A DNA stretch of 64,000 bases from Actinacidiphila paucisporea (GTDB lineage Bacteria; Actinomycetota; Actinomycetes; Streptomycetales; Streptomycetaceae), in assembly GCF_900142575.1 (NCBI RefSeq), contig NZ_FRBI01000003.1, forward strand, positions 291,926-355,925, read 5' to 3'. The notes under the pieces are model-generated. The model was given only the letters and a program-made list of their open reading frames with translations. It did not search any database and was not told where the DNA came from. A program made the position numbers and the translations under genes. Every line of letters begins with the position of its first letter. Positions within the stretch are counted from its first letter, which is position 1. Below, one piece after another: positions 8,926 to 17,290 of the stretch.

Positions 8926-10278
8926 ATGACGTCGACCCTGGCCCTCAAATCCCTCGCACCCCACACGGACTTACAAGTAGCGCAGATGCTCGCGGGCATC
9001 GCGTTCGTGCTGGTGGTAGGTCTGGCATTGGGCAGTCTGGCGCCACGGTTCCGCCAGCCGGCCGTCATCGGCGAAGTGCTGGCCGGTATCGCCCTCGGGC
9101 CCAGCGTGCTCGGTCAGTTCCCCGGCGACCTGACACACAAGCTCTTCCCCGCCGACTCCAGACCGCTGCTGTCCGCGGTCTCCCAAGTCGGCCTGGTCCT
9201 GTTCATGTTCATGGTGGGCTGGGAGTTCGAGAAGCGAATCCTCCGCCCGCACCGCGGCGTCGCGGCCGCCGTCTCGCTGTCGTCCGTCGCCTGCGCCTTC
9301 GGCCTGGGCGTCGCGCTGGCCACCTTTCTCTACCCGCACCACAACACGGTGGCGGGCCACCACATCTCCTTCCTCACCTTCTCCATGTTCCTGGGCGCCG
9401 CGATGTCGGTGACCGCCTTCCCGGTGCTGGCCCGCATCATCACCGACAGCCGCCTCGGGCACACCCGGGTCGGCACGCTGTCGCTGGCGAGCGCGGCCGT
9501 CGACGACATTATCGCCTGGTGCATGCTGGCCTATGTCTCGGCGCTGGTGACCTCGGGCAGCGCACGCGACCTGGCCCAGGTGCTGTCGCTGAGCGCGGTC
9601 TACGTCGTGGTGATGTTCTGGGTGATACGCCCGCTGGTGGCGCGCATGGTGGGCTTCTTCGCCGGTCGGCAGGAGTGGCGGGGGCTGTTCGTGCTCCTCG
9701 CGGCAGGGACCTTCCTGTCCGCCTACGCCACCACGTGGATCGGCATCCACAGCATCTTCGGCGCTTTCCTCTTCGGCTTCATCATGCCGCGCGAGCCCGC
9801 ACGCGAACTGGTCGAGCACCTGCGCAAGCCGCTCGACAACGTCAGCACGATCCTGCTGCCGGTCTTCTTCATCGTCACCGGCCTCGGTGTGGACGTGAAC
9901 GGGCTCGGCGCCCGCCAGTACCTGGAACTCGCCGCCATCATCACCGTCGCCTGCCTGGGCAAGCTGATCGGCGCCATCGCACCGGCCCGGATCTTCGGGC
10001 TGTCCTGGGTGGAGTCGCGGGCACTCGGCCTGCTGATGAACACCCGTGGTCTGACCGAGCTGATCATCCTCAACACCGCCGTGCAACTCGGCGTCCTGGA
10101 CAGCCAGATGTTCACCATGATGGTCATCATGGCCCTGGTCACCACGGCGCTCGCCGGGCCGCTGCTGCCCAAGAGCAGCGTGCTGATGGCGAGCACCACC
10201 GTGAGCATCACGCCGCCGGGAAGTGACGGCGGCGAGCCGTCCGACGACGAGTCGGCCGACTCCAAGATCCAGGCCTGA
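8926..10278 (+). CDS. Cation:proton antiporter, CPA2 (KefB/NapA-like) family
   Basis: A 450-residue membrane protein with about 12-13 hydrophobic segments. It contains the CPA2 hallmarks VTAFPVLARIITD (unwound helix 4 region) and ASAAVDDIIAW, whose Asp-Asp pair binds the cation and proton. It also has the early motif RQPAVIGEVLAGIALGPSVL and the late motif LLMNTRGLTELIIL. There is no RCK/TrkA domain at the C terminus, only a short polar tail. The protein exchanges Na+ or K+ for H+ across the cytoplasmic membrane. The start has a clear site, GAGGAG, 9 bases upstream. Codon 16 (8971-8973) is TTA, the rare leucine codon read by bldA tRNA in Streptomyces, which would make expression development-dependent. 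Confidence 0.92.
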   Translation: MTSTLALKSLAPHTDLQVAQMLAGIAFVLVVGLALGSLAPRFRQPAVIGEVLAGIALGPSVLGQFPGDLTHKLFPADSRPLLSAVSQVGLVLFMFMVGWEFEKRILRPHRGVAAAVSLSSVACAFGLGVALATFLYPHHNTVAGHHISFLTFSMFLGAAMSVTAFPVLARIITDSRLGHTRVGTLSLASAAVDDIIAWCMLAYVSALVTSGSARDLAQVLSLSAVYVVVMFWVIRPLVARMVGFFAGRQEWRGLFVLLAAGTFLSAYATTWIGIHSIFGAFLFGFIMPREPARELVEHLRKPLDNVSTILLPVFFIVTGLGVDVNGLGARQYLELAAIITVACLGKLIGAIAPARIFGLSWVESRALGLLMNTRGLTELIILNTAVQLGVLDSQMFTMMVIMALVTTALAGPLLPKSSVLMASTTVSITPPGSDGGEPSDDESADSKIQA

Positions 10279-10475
10279 CCGCCTTTCCCCGCATCCCCCC
10301 ACGTCCCGGATGGGGGGTGGGCGGCCGCCACCCGCCGGCCCGCCCTCCCTCCGGTGCCCGTGCCCTTCACCCGCGCCCGCCAGGAGTTGGCCGCCGGCCG
10401 CGCCGACGAAGGCGACCCGCGGGGTACCGGTCGGGCCGCGTCCCGCGGTGCGGTCGGCTCTCGCCCGCGACGCGG
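10279..10475. other. Convergent intergenic gap
   Basis: No gene seen between the antiporter and the TetR gene. A C-run and G-run pair near 10295-10319 could fold as an imperfect hairpin terminator. Confidence 0.4.
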
Positions 10476-11102
10476 TCAGCTTCCGTCCGCCTCCTGGCGG
10501 GCCCACACGCCGGCCTGTGCCGCGGCGGCCGCGGCGGCCGCGGCGCGGTCGGCGTCGGCGTCGGTGAGGGGGCGGCCGGTGTTGAGGAGGGCGTAGTAGA
10601 GGGGGGCGGAGACGGCGGCGACGACGGCGTGCGGGTCGGTGCCGGCGGGGACCTCGCCGCGGGTGGCGGCGTCGCGGACGCAGCCGGCCCACTCCTCGAT
10701 GCGGACGGCGTAGAAGCGGTGCAGGGCCTGCGCGGCCTGGTCGTTGCACAGGGAGGCGGCGATCAGGGCCTTGAAGAGGCGGCTCTGCCGGGGGTCGGCG
10801 AGGGTCTTGACGACGAGGCGGGCGTTGGCCCGCAGGTCCGTCCGGAGGCTGCCGGTGTCGGTGCGGGGCAGCGACTGCTCGGCCATGTCGGCCAGCAGGT
10901 CGGCGGCGAGGGCGCCGGAGCTGCCCCAGCGGCGGTAGACGGTGGTCTTGCCCACGTCGGCGCGGCGGGCGATGTCGGCGAGGTCGAGCGCCTCGAAGCC
11001 GTCGGCGGCGAGGGCGTCGCCCGCGGCCTGCAGGACGGCTTCGCGGACGCGGGCGGTGCGGCCGCCCGGGCGCTGGGCGCCGGGCGCGGGCGGGACGGAC
11101 AT
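10476..11102 (-). CDS. TetR-family transcriptional repressor
   Basis: This 208-residue protein has an N-terminal TetR HTH: VREAVLQAAGDALAADGFEA, then LDLADIARRADVGKTTVYRR and WGSSGALAADLL. The C-terminal ligand domain is TetR_C-like (FYAVRIEEWAGCVRDAA, then PLYYALLNTGRPLTD). The frame is open far upstream, but ATG at 11102 was chosen because AAGGAGAGG lies 8 bases before it and the HTH starts where expected. It is divergent from the MFS exporter at 11254. The gap holds two matching 22-base palindromes, so it probably represses itself and the exporter until a drug-like ligand binds. Confidence 0.9.
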   Translation of the reverse strand: MSVPPAPGAQRPGGRTARVREAVLQAAGDALAADGFEALDLADIARRADVGKTTVYRRWGSSGALAADLLADMAEQSLPRTDTGSLRTDLRANARLVVKTLADPRQSRLFKALIAASLCNDQAAQALHRFYAVRIEEWAGCVRDAATRGEVPAGTDPHAVVAAVSAPLYYALLNTGRPLTDADADRAAAAAAAAAQAGVWARQEADGS

Positions 11103-11144
11103 GGGGGCCTCTCCTTGCGGTGGCGGTTCGCTCTGCCGGCATCT

Positions 11145-11166
11145 TATCGGAACTACGGTTCCCTTA
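11145..11166. promoter_or_regulatory. TetR operator, copy 1
   Basis: A 22-base imperfect palindrome with the core GGAAC-TACG-GTTCC, flanked by TA at both ends. It matches copy 2 at 16 of 22 positions and sits 51 bases (about five helical turns) from it, between the divergent starts. Confidence 0.75.
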
Positions 11167-11195
11167 GTGGGCTTCCCCATGCTACCGTCCTGGCG

Positions 11196-11217
11196 TAACG
11201 GAACTTCAGTCCCGTTA
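11196..11217. promoter_or_regulatory. TetR operator, copy 2
   Basis: A 22-base palindrome whose outer arms TAACGG and CCGTTA are perfect inverse complements and whose inner ACT/AGT also pair. It lies 37 bases before the MFS start codon, where a bound repressor would block the exporter promoter. Confidence 0.75.
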
Positions 11218-11253
11218 ACAGTAATCCGGGTGGTACTGAAAGGAAGCTTCGCC

Positions 11254-12711
11254 ATGTCCGCCATAAAGACAGGCCCGCGGTCGGGCACGTCCAGCCCCGC
11301 GCCCGACGCCCGGCCCGGACACCTCACCGGCCGGCTGAAACTGGTCCTGGCCGTGCTGCTGGTCGCCCAGTTCATGCTGGCCGTCGACTTCTCGATCCTG
11401 AACGTCGCGCTGCCCGCCATCGGCGACGGCCTCGGCTTCTCGCTCTCCGACCTCCAGTGGATCGCCACCGCGTTCGCCCTGACCGCCGCCGGCTTCACCC
11501 TCTTCCTCGGCCGTATCGGCGACCTCGCGGGCCGCAAGAAGATGTTCATCGGCAGCATCGCCCTGCTGGGCCTGTCCTCGCTGGCCGGCGGCCTGGCCAC
11601 GAGCCCCGGCGTCCTGCTGGCCGCCCGCGTCGCCCAGGGCCTGGCCACCGCCGCCGCCACCCCCGCCGGGCTGTCCCTGCTGACCACCGCCTTCCCCGAA
11701 GGCCCGCTGCGGCAGAAGGCGCTCGGCGTCAACGGCGCCCTGATGTCGGCCGGGTTCACCACCGGCGCCATCCTCGGCGGCGCCCTGACCGACCTGCTCT
11801 CCTGGCGGTGGGCCTTCTTCATCAACGTGCCCGTCGCGCTCGCCGTCGTCGCGATCGCCCCGGCGGTGATCAAGGAGTCCAAGCCCGCCGAGCGCCCCCG
11901 CCTCGACGTCCCCGGCGCCCTCACCGTCACCGCGGGCCTGCTGGCCTTCGTCTACGGCCTCACCCAGGCCGGCGAGCACGGCTGGACCAGCGCCCACGCG
12001 GTGACCGGCCTGGTCGCGGGCCTCGCCCTGCTGGCCGCGTTCTTCCTGATCGAGCGCAAGGTCGCGCAGCCGCTGGTGCCGCTGAAGACCCTCGGCCGCC
12101 GCAACGTCGCCTGGGGCAACGTGCTCGGCCTGCTCGCCTTCGTCACCGAGACCTCGCTGGTCTACCTGCTGACCCTCTATCTCCAGGACACCCTGGGCTT
12201 CTCCCCGCTCGCGGCCGGCGTCACCTTCGGCGTGCTGGGCGCCGGCACTGTCGTCGGCGGCCTGCTCGCCCCCAGGGTCATCGCGCGGACCTCGCTGCTG
12301 ACCCCGCTGGTCGCCGGCGGCCTCCTCCAGACCGCCGCCACCGCCGCCCTGCTCTTCCTGGGCACCAGCACCGGCCCCGCGCTGGCCCTGCTGCTGCCCG
12401 CCACCTTCCTCGGCGGCATCGGCAACATGCTCGTCATCGTCGGCTTCATGGTCACCGCCACCGGCGGCCTGCCCGACGCCGAACAGGGCCTGGCCACCGG
12501 CCTGGCGTCGATGTCCCAGCAGGTCGGCATCACCATGGGCACCCCGATCATGTCCGCCGTGGTCACCGCGAGCACCGCGGGCGCCACCAGCGCCTCGGCG
12601 ATCCACCACGGCGTCACCGCGGCCATCGCCGTCAACTCCGCCCTCGTCCTGATCGGCGTCCTGCTCGCCGCGGCCTTCCTCCGCACACCGCGGCAGCGGG
12701 CCCGCGCCTGA
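11254..12711 (+). CDS. MFS drug-efflux transporter, DHA2/EmrB-QacA type
   Basis: 485 residues with 14 predicted membrane helices. The N terminus has the DHA2 signature LAVDFSILNVALPAIGDGLG, then LQWIATAFALTAAGFTLFLG and the motif-A loop GRIGDLAGRKKMF; motif C is represented by GAILGGALTDLLSWRWAFFI. Such pumps use the proton gradient to export antibiotics or dyes. ATG at 11254 has AAAGGAAG 8-9 bases upstream; the frame is open further but no better start is seen. It forms a divergent pair with the TetR gene, whose two operators lie in the gap, so it is very likely a ligand-inducible resistance or self-protection exporter. Confidence 0.93.
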   Translation: MSAIKTGPRSGTSSPAPDARPGHLTGRLKLVLAVLLVAQFMLAVDFSILNVALPAIGDGLGFSLSDLQWIATAFALTAAGFTLFLGRIGDLAGRKKMFIGSIALLGLSSLAGGLATSPGVLLAARVAQGLATAAATPAGLSLLTTAFPEGPLRQKALGVNGALMSAGFTTGAILGGALTDLLSWRWAFFINVPVALAVVAIAPAVIKESKPAERPRLDVPGALTVTAGLLAFVYGLTQAGEHGWTSAHAVTGLVAGLALLAAFFLIERKVAQPLVPLKTLGRRNVAWGNVLGLLAFVTETSLVYLLTLYLQDTLGFSPLAAGVTFGVLGAGTVVGGLLAPRVIARTSLLTPLVAGGLLQTAATAALLFLGTSTGPALALLLPATFLGGIGNMLVIVGFMVTATGGLPDAEQGLATGLASMSQQVGITMGTPIMSAVVTASTAGATSASAIHHGVTAAIAVNSALVLIGVLLAAAFLRTPRQRARA

Positions 12712-12900
12712 ACCGCCCGCCCCGCGCGTCCGGTTGCCACCGCCGTGCAGGACTACTCCGCCTACGCCCGCTGAATCGCCCCGGCACGGCTCCTCCGTAT
12801 CAGCGGGCCCGGCGGAATCCGCGAGGGGTCAGCGCAGGGGGGAGGAACCGGTCACGATGGCAGGGGAGAGCGTCTCCGCAGATGGACCCGGGGGGTTCCG

Positions 12901-13890
12901 ATGATCCTGCACAAGGGCTACGGGCAAGAGACCGACGACTACATCAGCATCCGCGACCAGGCGGAGTTACGGGAAACGGTCCAGTGGCTGGAAGCGCACA
13001 CCGGACGCACCGCCTCCACCCTCGCCGAGCCAGGGGTGATGGTGCGGTCGCCGGGGATCAACTACGTCATAGGACACGGCAGGGCGGGCACCGTCGAAGA
13101 CAGGACACCGGCGGAATTCGTCCCGGAATTCGTCAGCCGCGGGCTCGCGGACGGCGACACGATCTGGATCATCTCCTGCTGGGCGGGGGCGACCAGCGGT
13201 TACGGCTTCGCGCAGGGCCTGGCCGCGGAATTCCGCGCGCTCGGCAGGACCGGCGTGTCCGTCAGAGCGCCGAGGAACATCATCCACTGGAACGCGAACG
13301 GCCCGGTCCTCGTCGACGACTACCCGACCAACGCGGGCCTGAAAGCGGCGCTCGCGGCGATCACCCAGGGGCAGGACAACGCCTGGAGAGCCTATGTGCA
13401 GGACCTGCGGGCCTGTATCCGCACGGCGCTGAACCTCGCGATCGGCACCGACGCCGAGGGCACCCGGCGCAGGGTCGTGAACTTCGGGGAGGCCCGCCCC
13501 GAGGACAACAAGCAGAAGTACCTCCAGGGGATGATCGACCGCGCGCGGATCGGCCCTCCGCACTCGGCGACGCTGACGGAGATCGTCAACGGCGCCGCCG
13601 CCCACCCGGCCGGCAACCCCGTGGTCGGGCGGCTGCGCTGGGCGCAGGAGCTGCGCAGCCTCCTCACCGACCTCCACGTCCTGCACTCTGGCAACGCCGC
13701 CGGCCAACTGGCCGCCCGGACGGACATCAGCGCGGCCGTGCTGACCCTGCGCACTCAGATCACCGCCCTGTGGCCTGCCTACAGCCACGACTACTACGAC
13801 GCGATCCGCGACCTGGCCAACCCCTTCGCCTCCCGGGACGAAGGCTGGGTCACCTTCGACGACGCCCACCCCGCCGGCTTCGTCCACTAG
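12901..13890 (+). CDS. Clan CD cysteine-protease-like protein (C80/CPD-like signature)
   Basis: A 329-residue cytosolic protein with no signal peptide or membrane helix. YVIGHGRAG (His59, Gly60) is followed 34 residues later by TIWIISCWAGATSGYGFAQG (Cys93). A hydrophobic strand ending in HG, then a second strand ending in SC, is the clan CD signature shared by caspases, clostripain, gingipain and the C80 autoprocessing domain of large toxins. The stretch after the Cys (FAQGLAAEFRALGRTGVSVR) also resembles C80. The C-terminal 150 residues are helical and not recognised. Codon 23 (12967-12969) is TTA, suggesting bldA control. A G-run 6 bases upstream serves as ribosome site. It appears monocistronic. 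Activity is an inference from the two motifs. Confidence 0.6.
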   Translation: MILHKGYGQETDDYISIRDQAELRETVQWLEAHTGRTASTLAEPGVMVRSPGINYVIGHGRAGTVEDRTPAEFVPEFVSRGLADGDTIWIISCWAGATSGYGFAQGLAAEFRALGRTGVSVRAPRNIIHWNANGPVLVDDYPTNAGLKAALAAITQGQDNAWRAYVQDLRACIRTALNLAIGTDAEGTRRRVVNFGEARPEDNKQKYLQGMIDRARIGPPHSATLTEIVNGAAAHPAGNPVVGRLRWAQELRSLLTDLHVLHSGNAAGQLAARTDISAAVLTLRTQITALWPAYSHDYYDAIRDLANPFASRDEGWVTFDDAHPAGFVH

Positions 13891-13959
13891 GTCGGACGCC
13901 GACCCGCGAAGACAGCCGGCAGCTGCCCCACCGGGGACGGCACGGTGCCCGCCGAAGGG

Positions 13960-13992
13960 CGCAGAATCATGCAGATCTTGAATGATTCTGCG
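13960..13992. promoter_or_regulatory. MarR operator: 11-base-arm inverted repeat
   Basis: CGCAGAATCAT (13960-13970) and ATGATTCTGCG (13982-13992) are perfect inverse complements separated by 11 bases. TATAGC follows at 13996. The dyad lies just before the MarR start, as expected for autorepression, and rules out the upstream in-frame starts at 13945 and 13969. Confidence 0.8.
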
Positions 13993-14001
13993 CCGTATAG
14001 C

Positions 14002-14463
14002 ATGGCCGCCGTGGCTCCAGGCAAGGTGAACTCCAGCGTCGTCTTCCGGCTCGGCGTGCTCGGGACGATGGCGGCCGATCTCTTCGCGGCCCGCATCGAG
14101 CCCCACGAACTCAAACCCCGGCACGTCGGGTTGATGGTCCTGCTCGACGCCGGGAAGGCCTCCTCGCAACTGGAGGTCGCCGGTGTCATGGGCGTCGCGC
14201 CCAGCCTGGTCGTTGCCTTGGCCGACCACCTGGAGAAGCTCGGCGCGATCCAGCGGGTCAGGGACCCCGACGACCGCCGCCGCCAGGTCCTGACCCTCAC
14301 CGCCCACGGCCGCGACGTGCTCGCGGCCTGCGGCGAGCTGGCCCACACCGTCGACGCCGAATTCGCCGCGGGGCTGACGGCGGCGGAGAGGACGGCGCTG
14401 GCCGGTCTGCTCGACCGGCTGACCGCACCCCACGGCCTGCCCGCGGCCGCGGAGACCATCTGA
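14002..14463 (+). CDS. MarR-family transcriptional regulator
   Basis: 153 residues of winged-helix MarR type. The recognition helix region is GVMGVAPSLVVALADHLEKL, followed by the wing RVRDPDDRRRQVLTLTAHGR, which carries the DxRRR motif of the family. ATG at 14002 (or GTG at 14011, perhaps leaderless) was preferred over the longer frame because a perfect 33-base dyad at 13960-13992 covers the earlier starts. It probably represses its own promoter and that of the acetyltransferase 15 bases downstream, with a small phenolic or aromatic ligand as inducer, as usual for the family. The ligand itself cannot be told. Confidence 0.88.
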   Translation: MAAVAPGKVNSSVVFRLGVLGTMAADLFAARIEPHELKPRHVGLMVLLDAGKASSQLEVAGVMGVAPSLVVALADHLEKLGAIQRVRDPDDRRRQVLTLTAHGRDVLAACGELAHTVDAEFAAGLTAAERTALAGLLDRLTAPHGLPAAAETI

Positions 14464-14478
14464 CCCGGGAGGTCCACC

Positions 14479-15021
14479 ATGAGCAGCGCAGCACCGCCCT
14501 TTCCCGGCCGGATCGAGCTCACCGGAGAAGGGCTCGTCCTGCGCGACTGGACCGAAGCGGACCTGGACGCGATGCCGGACCTGTTCGGCCACCCCGACAT
14601 CGCGTACTGGACGCCGATCGCCTCGCCCTTCGACGCGGCGGCCGCCCGCACGCGGCTGGACCGGGCCAGGCGGCTGCGGGCGGAGGGCGCGGCCATCCTG
14701 CTCGCCATCACCGTCGACGGCGGCGAACCGCTCGGCGAGGTCATGCTGGCGCGCGGTCCCGAGGGCACGGAAGTCGGTTACGTGGTCGGCCCTGCGCACC
14801 GCGGCCAGGGGCTGGCGGTGCGGGCGGTGCGGGTCATGGCCGCGTACGCCTTCGGGCAACTGGGCACCGGGCAGGTGATCCTGGAGCTGGAGGCCGAGAA
14901 CACCGCCAGCGTCGCGGTCGCCACCAAGGCGGGCTTCGCCCTGCTCGACGTACCGCTGATCAAGGGGGAGGAGAAGGGGCGGCCCTACGTCCTCCAGACC
15001 TGGGGACTGAGCCGCCGCTGA
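14479..15021 (+). CDS. GNAT-family N-acetyltransferase (RimJ/RimL-like)
   Basis: 180 residues. The N terminus GEGLVLRDWTEADLDAMPDL and the body EVGYVVGPAHRGQGLAVRAV contain the acetyl-CoA-binding motif A (R/Q-x-x-G-x-G/A as HRGQGLA). Motif B follows as LEAENTASVAVATKAGF. Such enzymes acetylate an amine on a small molecule or a protein N terminus. GGGAGG lies 7 bases before the ATG, and the gene follows the MarR regulator by 15 bases, so they form a two-gene operon. The substrate may be the compound that MarR senses, for example as a detoxification step, but this is inference from context. Confidence 0.9.
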   Translation: MSSAAPPFPGRIELTGEGLVLRDWTEADLDAMPDLFGHPDIAYWTPIASPFDAAAARTRLDRARRLRAEGAAILLAITVDGGEPLGEVMLARGPEGTEVGYVVGPAHRGQGLAVRAVRVMAAYAFGQLGTGQVILELEAENTASVAVATKAGFALLDVPLIKGEEKGRPYVLQTWGLSRR

Positions 15022-15024
15022 CGG

Positions 15025-16422
15025 TCAGTCCCGTCGCCCGCCGGCCCCGGGCCCGGCGCCCGGCCGGAGGGTCAGCAGCGTGATCTCGCTCGGCGCGAAC
15101 ACCCGGAAGGGCGGGCCCCAGAAGCCGGCGCCGCGGCTGGTGTAGAGCTGCGTCCGCTCCCCGTGCCGGCTCAGGCCGTGGACCACCGGCTGGTCGATCC
15201 TGACGAGGAAGTTGAACGGCCAGATCTGGCCGCCGTGGGTGTGCCCGGAGACCTGCAGGTCGATGTCGGCGGCGGCCGCCTGCGTCACGTACTTGGGCTG
15301 GTGGGCGACGAGCAGGACCGGCCGGTCCTGGCCCGCGCCCGCCAGCGCGCCGAGCAGGTTGGCGCGGTGCCCGGCCAGCCCGGAGGACTCCGCCGTCACG
15401 TCGTCCACGCCGGCGAGTACGAGCAGGTCGCCGCCGCGCTCCACCACGACATGGCGGTTGTGCAGCGGTTCCCAGCCCAGTTCGGCCATGCGGTCGAGCC
15501 AGCCCTGGGCCTCCCCGAAGTATTCGTGGTTGCCGGTGACGTAGACCTTCGCCAGCCGCGAGCGGATCGTCCCGAGCGGCGCGGACTGCTCCCGGCGCTG
15601 GGCGGGCGTGCCGTCGGCGATGTCGCCCGCGTGGACCACGATGTCCGCGTCGAGCGCGTTGACCGCCTCGGCGACGCGCGCCGACCAGCGGGCCCGGTCG
15701 ATCGGCCCGTAGTGGGTGTCGGCCAGCACGACGACGCGCGTCCCGTCCAAACCGCCGCCGAGCCGCGGGAGATGCACGTCCAGCCGCTTCACGCGGGGCA
15801 CGCGCATGGCCTCGTAGTGGCCCCAGGCCAGCAGGACGGCGGAGATCGCGACGACGGCCGCGGCGACGACCCTGGCCTGGTCGGCGCCGCCGACGCCGAA
15901 CCCGATCAGCACGAGGTGCGCCAGGCCGCCGAGCACCGACCAGGTGAACAGCACCCAGACGACGCCGAGGCCGGTGTCCGCCACCCGGGCCGCCCGGTCG
16001 GACCGCCGGCGCCCGTGGCCCGCGGCCATCAGGAAGGGGAAGGACACCAGCCAGGCGGCGAAGCCGACCGTGCCGGCCAGGAAGACCGGGAGCGGCCAGT
16101 CCGTGGCGGAGCCGAACAGCGTCCACCAGGGCAGGCCGAAGAGCGTCACGAGGACGAGGAGGACCACGCCCCCGCCCAGCCGCCGGCGCAGTCCCCGCCG
16201 GGGCTTCGCGCCCCCGGCCCCGGTCTCGGCGCTCGGCTCCGATTCCGGCACCGGCGCCGGTTCGGCTGCCCGCAGGTCGGACCCCGACCGGATGGATTCG
16301 CTGTCCGCTGCCACCACTGCGCCCCTCACGTCCGCTGTCCCGCCGTCGCTCCCATCATCCGTCACGCGGCGCGCTCCTCCCCCGAACGCCGCTGGAAACA
16401 GCCGCCGTCGGGAGGGATCCAC
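15025..16422 (-). CDS. Membrane-anchored metallophosphoesterase (calcineurin-like)
   Basis: A 465-residue protein with a polar N-terminal tail of about 75 residues, four hydrophobic helices between about residues 80 and 205, then a calcineurin-like phosphoesterase domain. All metal-binding motifs are present in order: LADTHYG, HAGDIADG, VTGNHEYFG, VAHQPKY and SGHTHGGQIW. This layout matches the YkuE/YpbG-like family of membrane phosphoesterases, which act at the cell surface on phosphorylated lipids or similar substrates. The start is uncertain because the low-complexity tail has several possible GTG/ATG codons; GTG at 16362 (VTDDGSDGG) is a good alternative. It converges on the acetyltransferase with a 3-base gap, so the two transcripts must overlap. 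Confidence 0.88.
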   Translation of the reverse strand: MDPSRRRLFPAAFGGGARRVTDDGSDGGTADVRGAVVAADSESIRSGSDLRAAEPAPVPESEPSAETGAGGAKPRRGLRRRLGGGVVLLVLVTLFGLPWWTLFGSATDWPLPVFLAGTVGFAAWLVSFPFLMAAGHGRRRSDRAARVADTGLGVVWVLFTWSVLGGLAHLVLIGFGVGGADQARVVAAAVVAISAVLLAWGHYEAMRVPRVKRLDVHLPRLGGGLDGTRVVVLADTHYGPIDRARWSARVAEAVNALDADIVVHAGDIADGTPAQRREQSAPLGTIRSRLAKVYVTGNHEYFGEAQGWLDRMAELGWEPLHNRHVVVERGGDLLVLAGVDDVTAESSGLAGHRANLLGALAGAGQDRPVLLVAHQPKYVTQAAAADIDLQVSGHTHGGQIWPFNFLVRIDQPVVHGLSRHGERTQLYTSRGAGFWGPPFRVFAPSEITLLTLRPGAGPGAGGRRD

Positions 16423-16522
16423 TCAACACCCCGTCCTGACCGCGTACTTGTGGAGCCCGCTCACGGCATGGTGCCCTTGTGGCTCGTCGGCACAACCGAT
16501 GCCAAGGAGGCGCACGAGTCTC

Positions 16523-17119
16523 ATGATCAAGCGAATAGCCGCCGTAGCGGCGCTGATCCCCGCCATGCTGGGCACGACATCCGGTATCGCCGCTGCCCAG
16601 TCGGCCCCCAGGGCGAGTGCGGCGGTGGTCACCCTGACGTACGACGCCAGCCGGGCGGGGCAGTGGGCGGGCGCGATCACGCAGGGCGTGCAGAACTGGA
16701 ACGCGGCGGTGCACAACGTGCACCTCCAGCCGGCCGCCTCACCCGGCGCGGCCGACTACGTCTACGTGGCGACCAGCGGCTGGCCCCAGACGACACTGGG
16801 CCCGTTCTTCCCCGGCGGCAGCAAGGGCCAGGTGCAACTCGGCCAGCAGGCGGTCGCCGAGGGCTACGACAAGACCCGGATCATGGCGCACGAGACCGGC
16901 CACATCCTCGGGCTGCCGGACCACTACAGCGGCCCGTGCTCCGAGCTGATGTCCGGTCACGGGCCCGGCACCTCGTGCACCAACGCCAAGCCGAACGCGA
17001 CCGAGGCGGCCCAGGTCGACCGCAACTACGCGGGCCGCACGTCGGCCGTCCGCCCGGACCGCCGGCAGATCGTGATCGACATCTGGGCCGGCCCGGTCCT
17101 CGCCGGCTCGCGGGACTGA
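16523..17119 (+). CDS. snpA: Snapalysin (peptidase M7), small secreted neutral metalloprotease
   Basis: 198 residues with a Sec signal peptide (MIKRIAAVAALIPAMLG, cleavage near IAAAQS). The catalytic zinc motif is HETGHILGLPDHYSG, an extended HExxHxxGxxD site in which the Asp is the third zinc ligand, the hallmark of M7. The following PCSELMSGHGPGTSCTN with its two cysteines is almost the same as characterised snapalysins. The enzyme is exported and cleaves casein-like proteins with a preference for aromatic residues. ATG at 16523 has AAGGAGG 11 bases upstream. In many streptomycetes snpA lies beside a divergent LysR regulator; here the neighbour is the phosphoesterase gene instead, so the usual regulator is missing. 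Confidence 0.93.
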   Translation: MIKRIAAVAALIPAMLGTTSGIAAAQSAPRASAAVVTLTYDASRAGQWAGAITQGVQNWNAAVHNVHLQPAASPGAADYVYVATSGWPQTTLGPFFPGGSKGQVQLGQQAVAEGYDKTRIMAHETGHILGLPDHYSGPCSELMSGHGPGTSCTNAKPNATEAAQVDRNYAGRTSAVRPDRRQIVIDIWAGPVLAGSRD

Positions 17120-17290
17120 CCGGCGGCCGTACGGTCGAACCCGACTGCCGCTTACGGGAAAACGGTCGCCCTTCCGCACCGGAACAATGCATTTCTTCCC
17201 ACATATCCTCAACGTCTTGCGTCGCCCGGTACGGCTGTCCGAAGATGATGCGGGGCGGGGGCGCCCGGCACTCCGAGGGGACGGCGGTCG

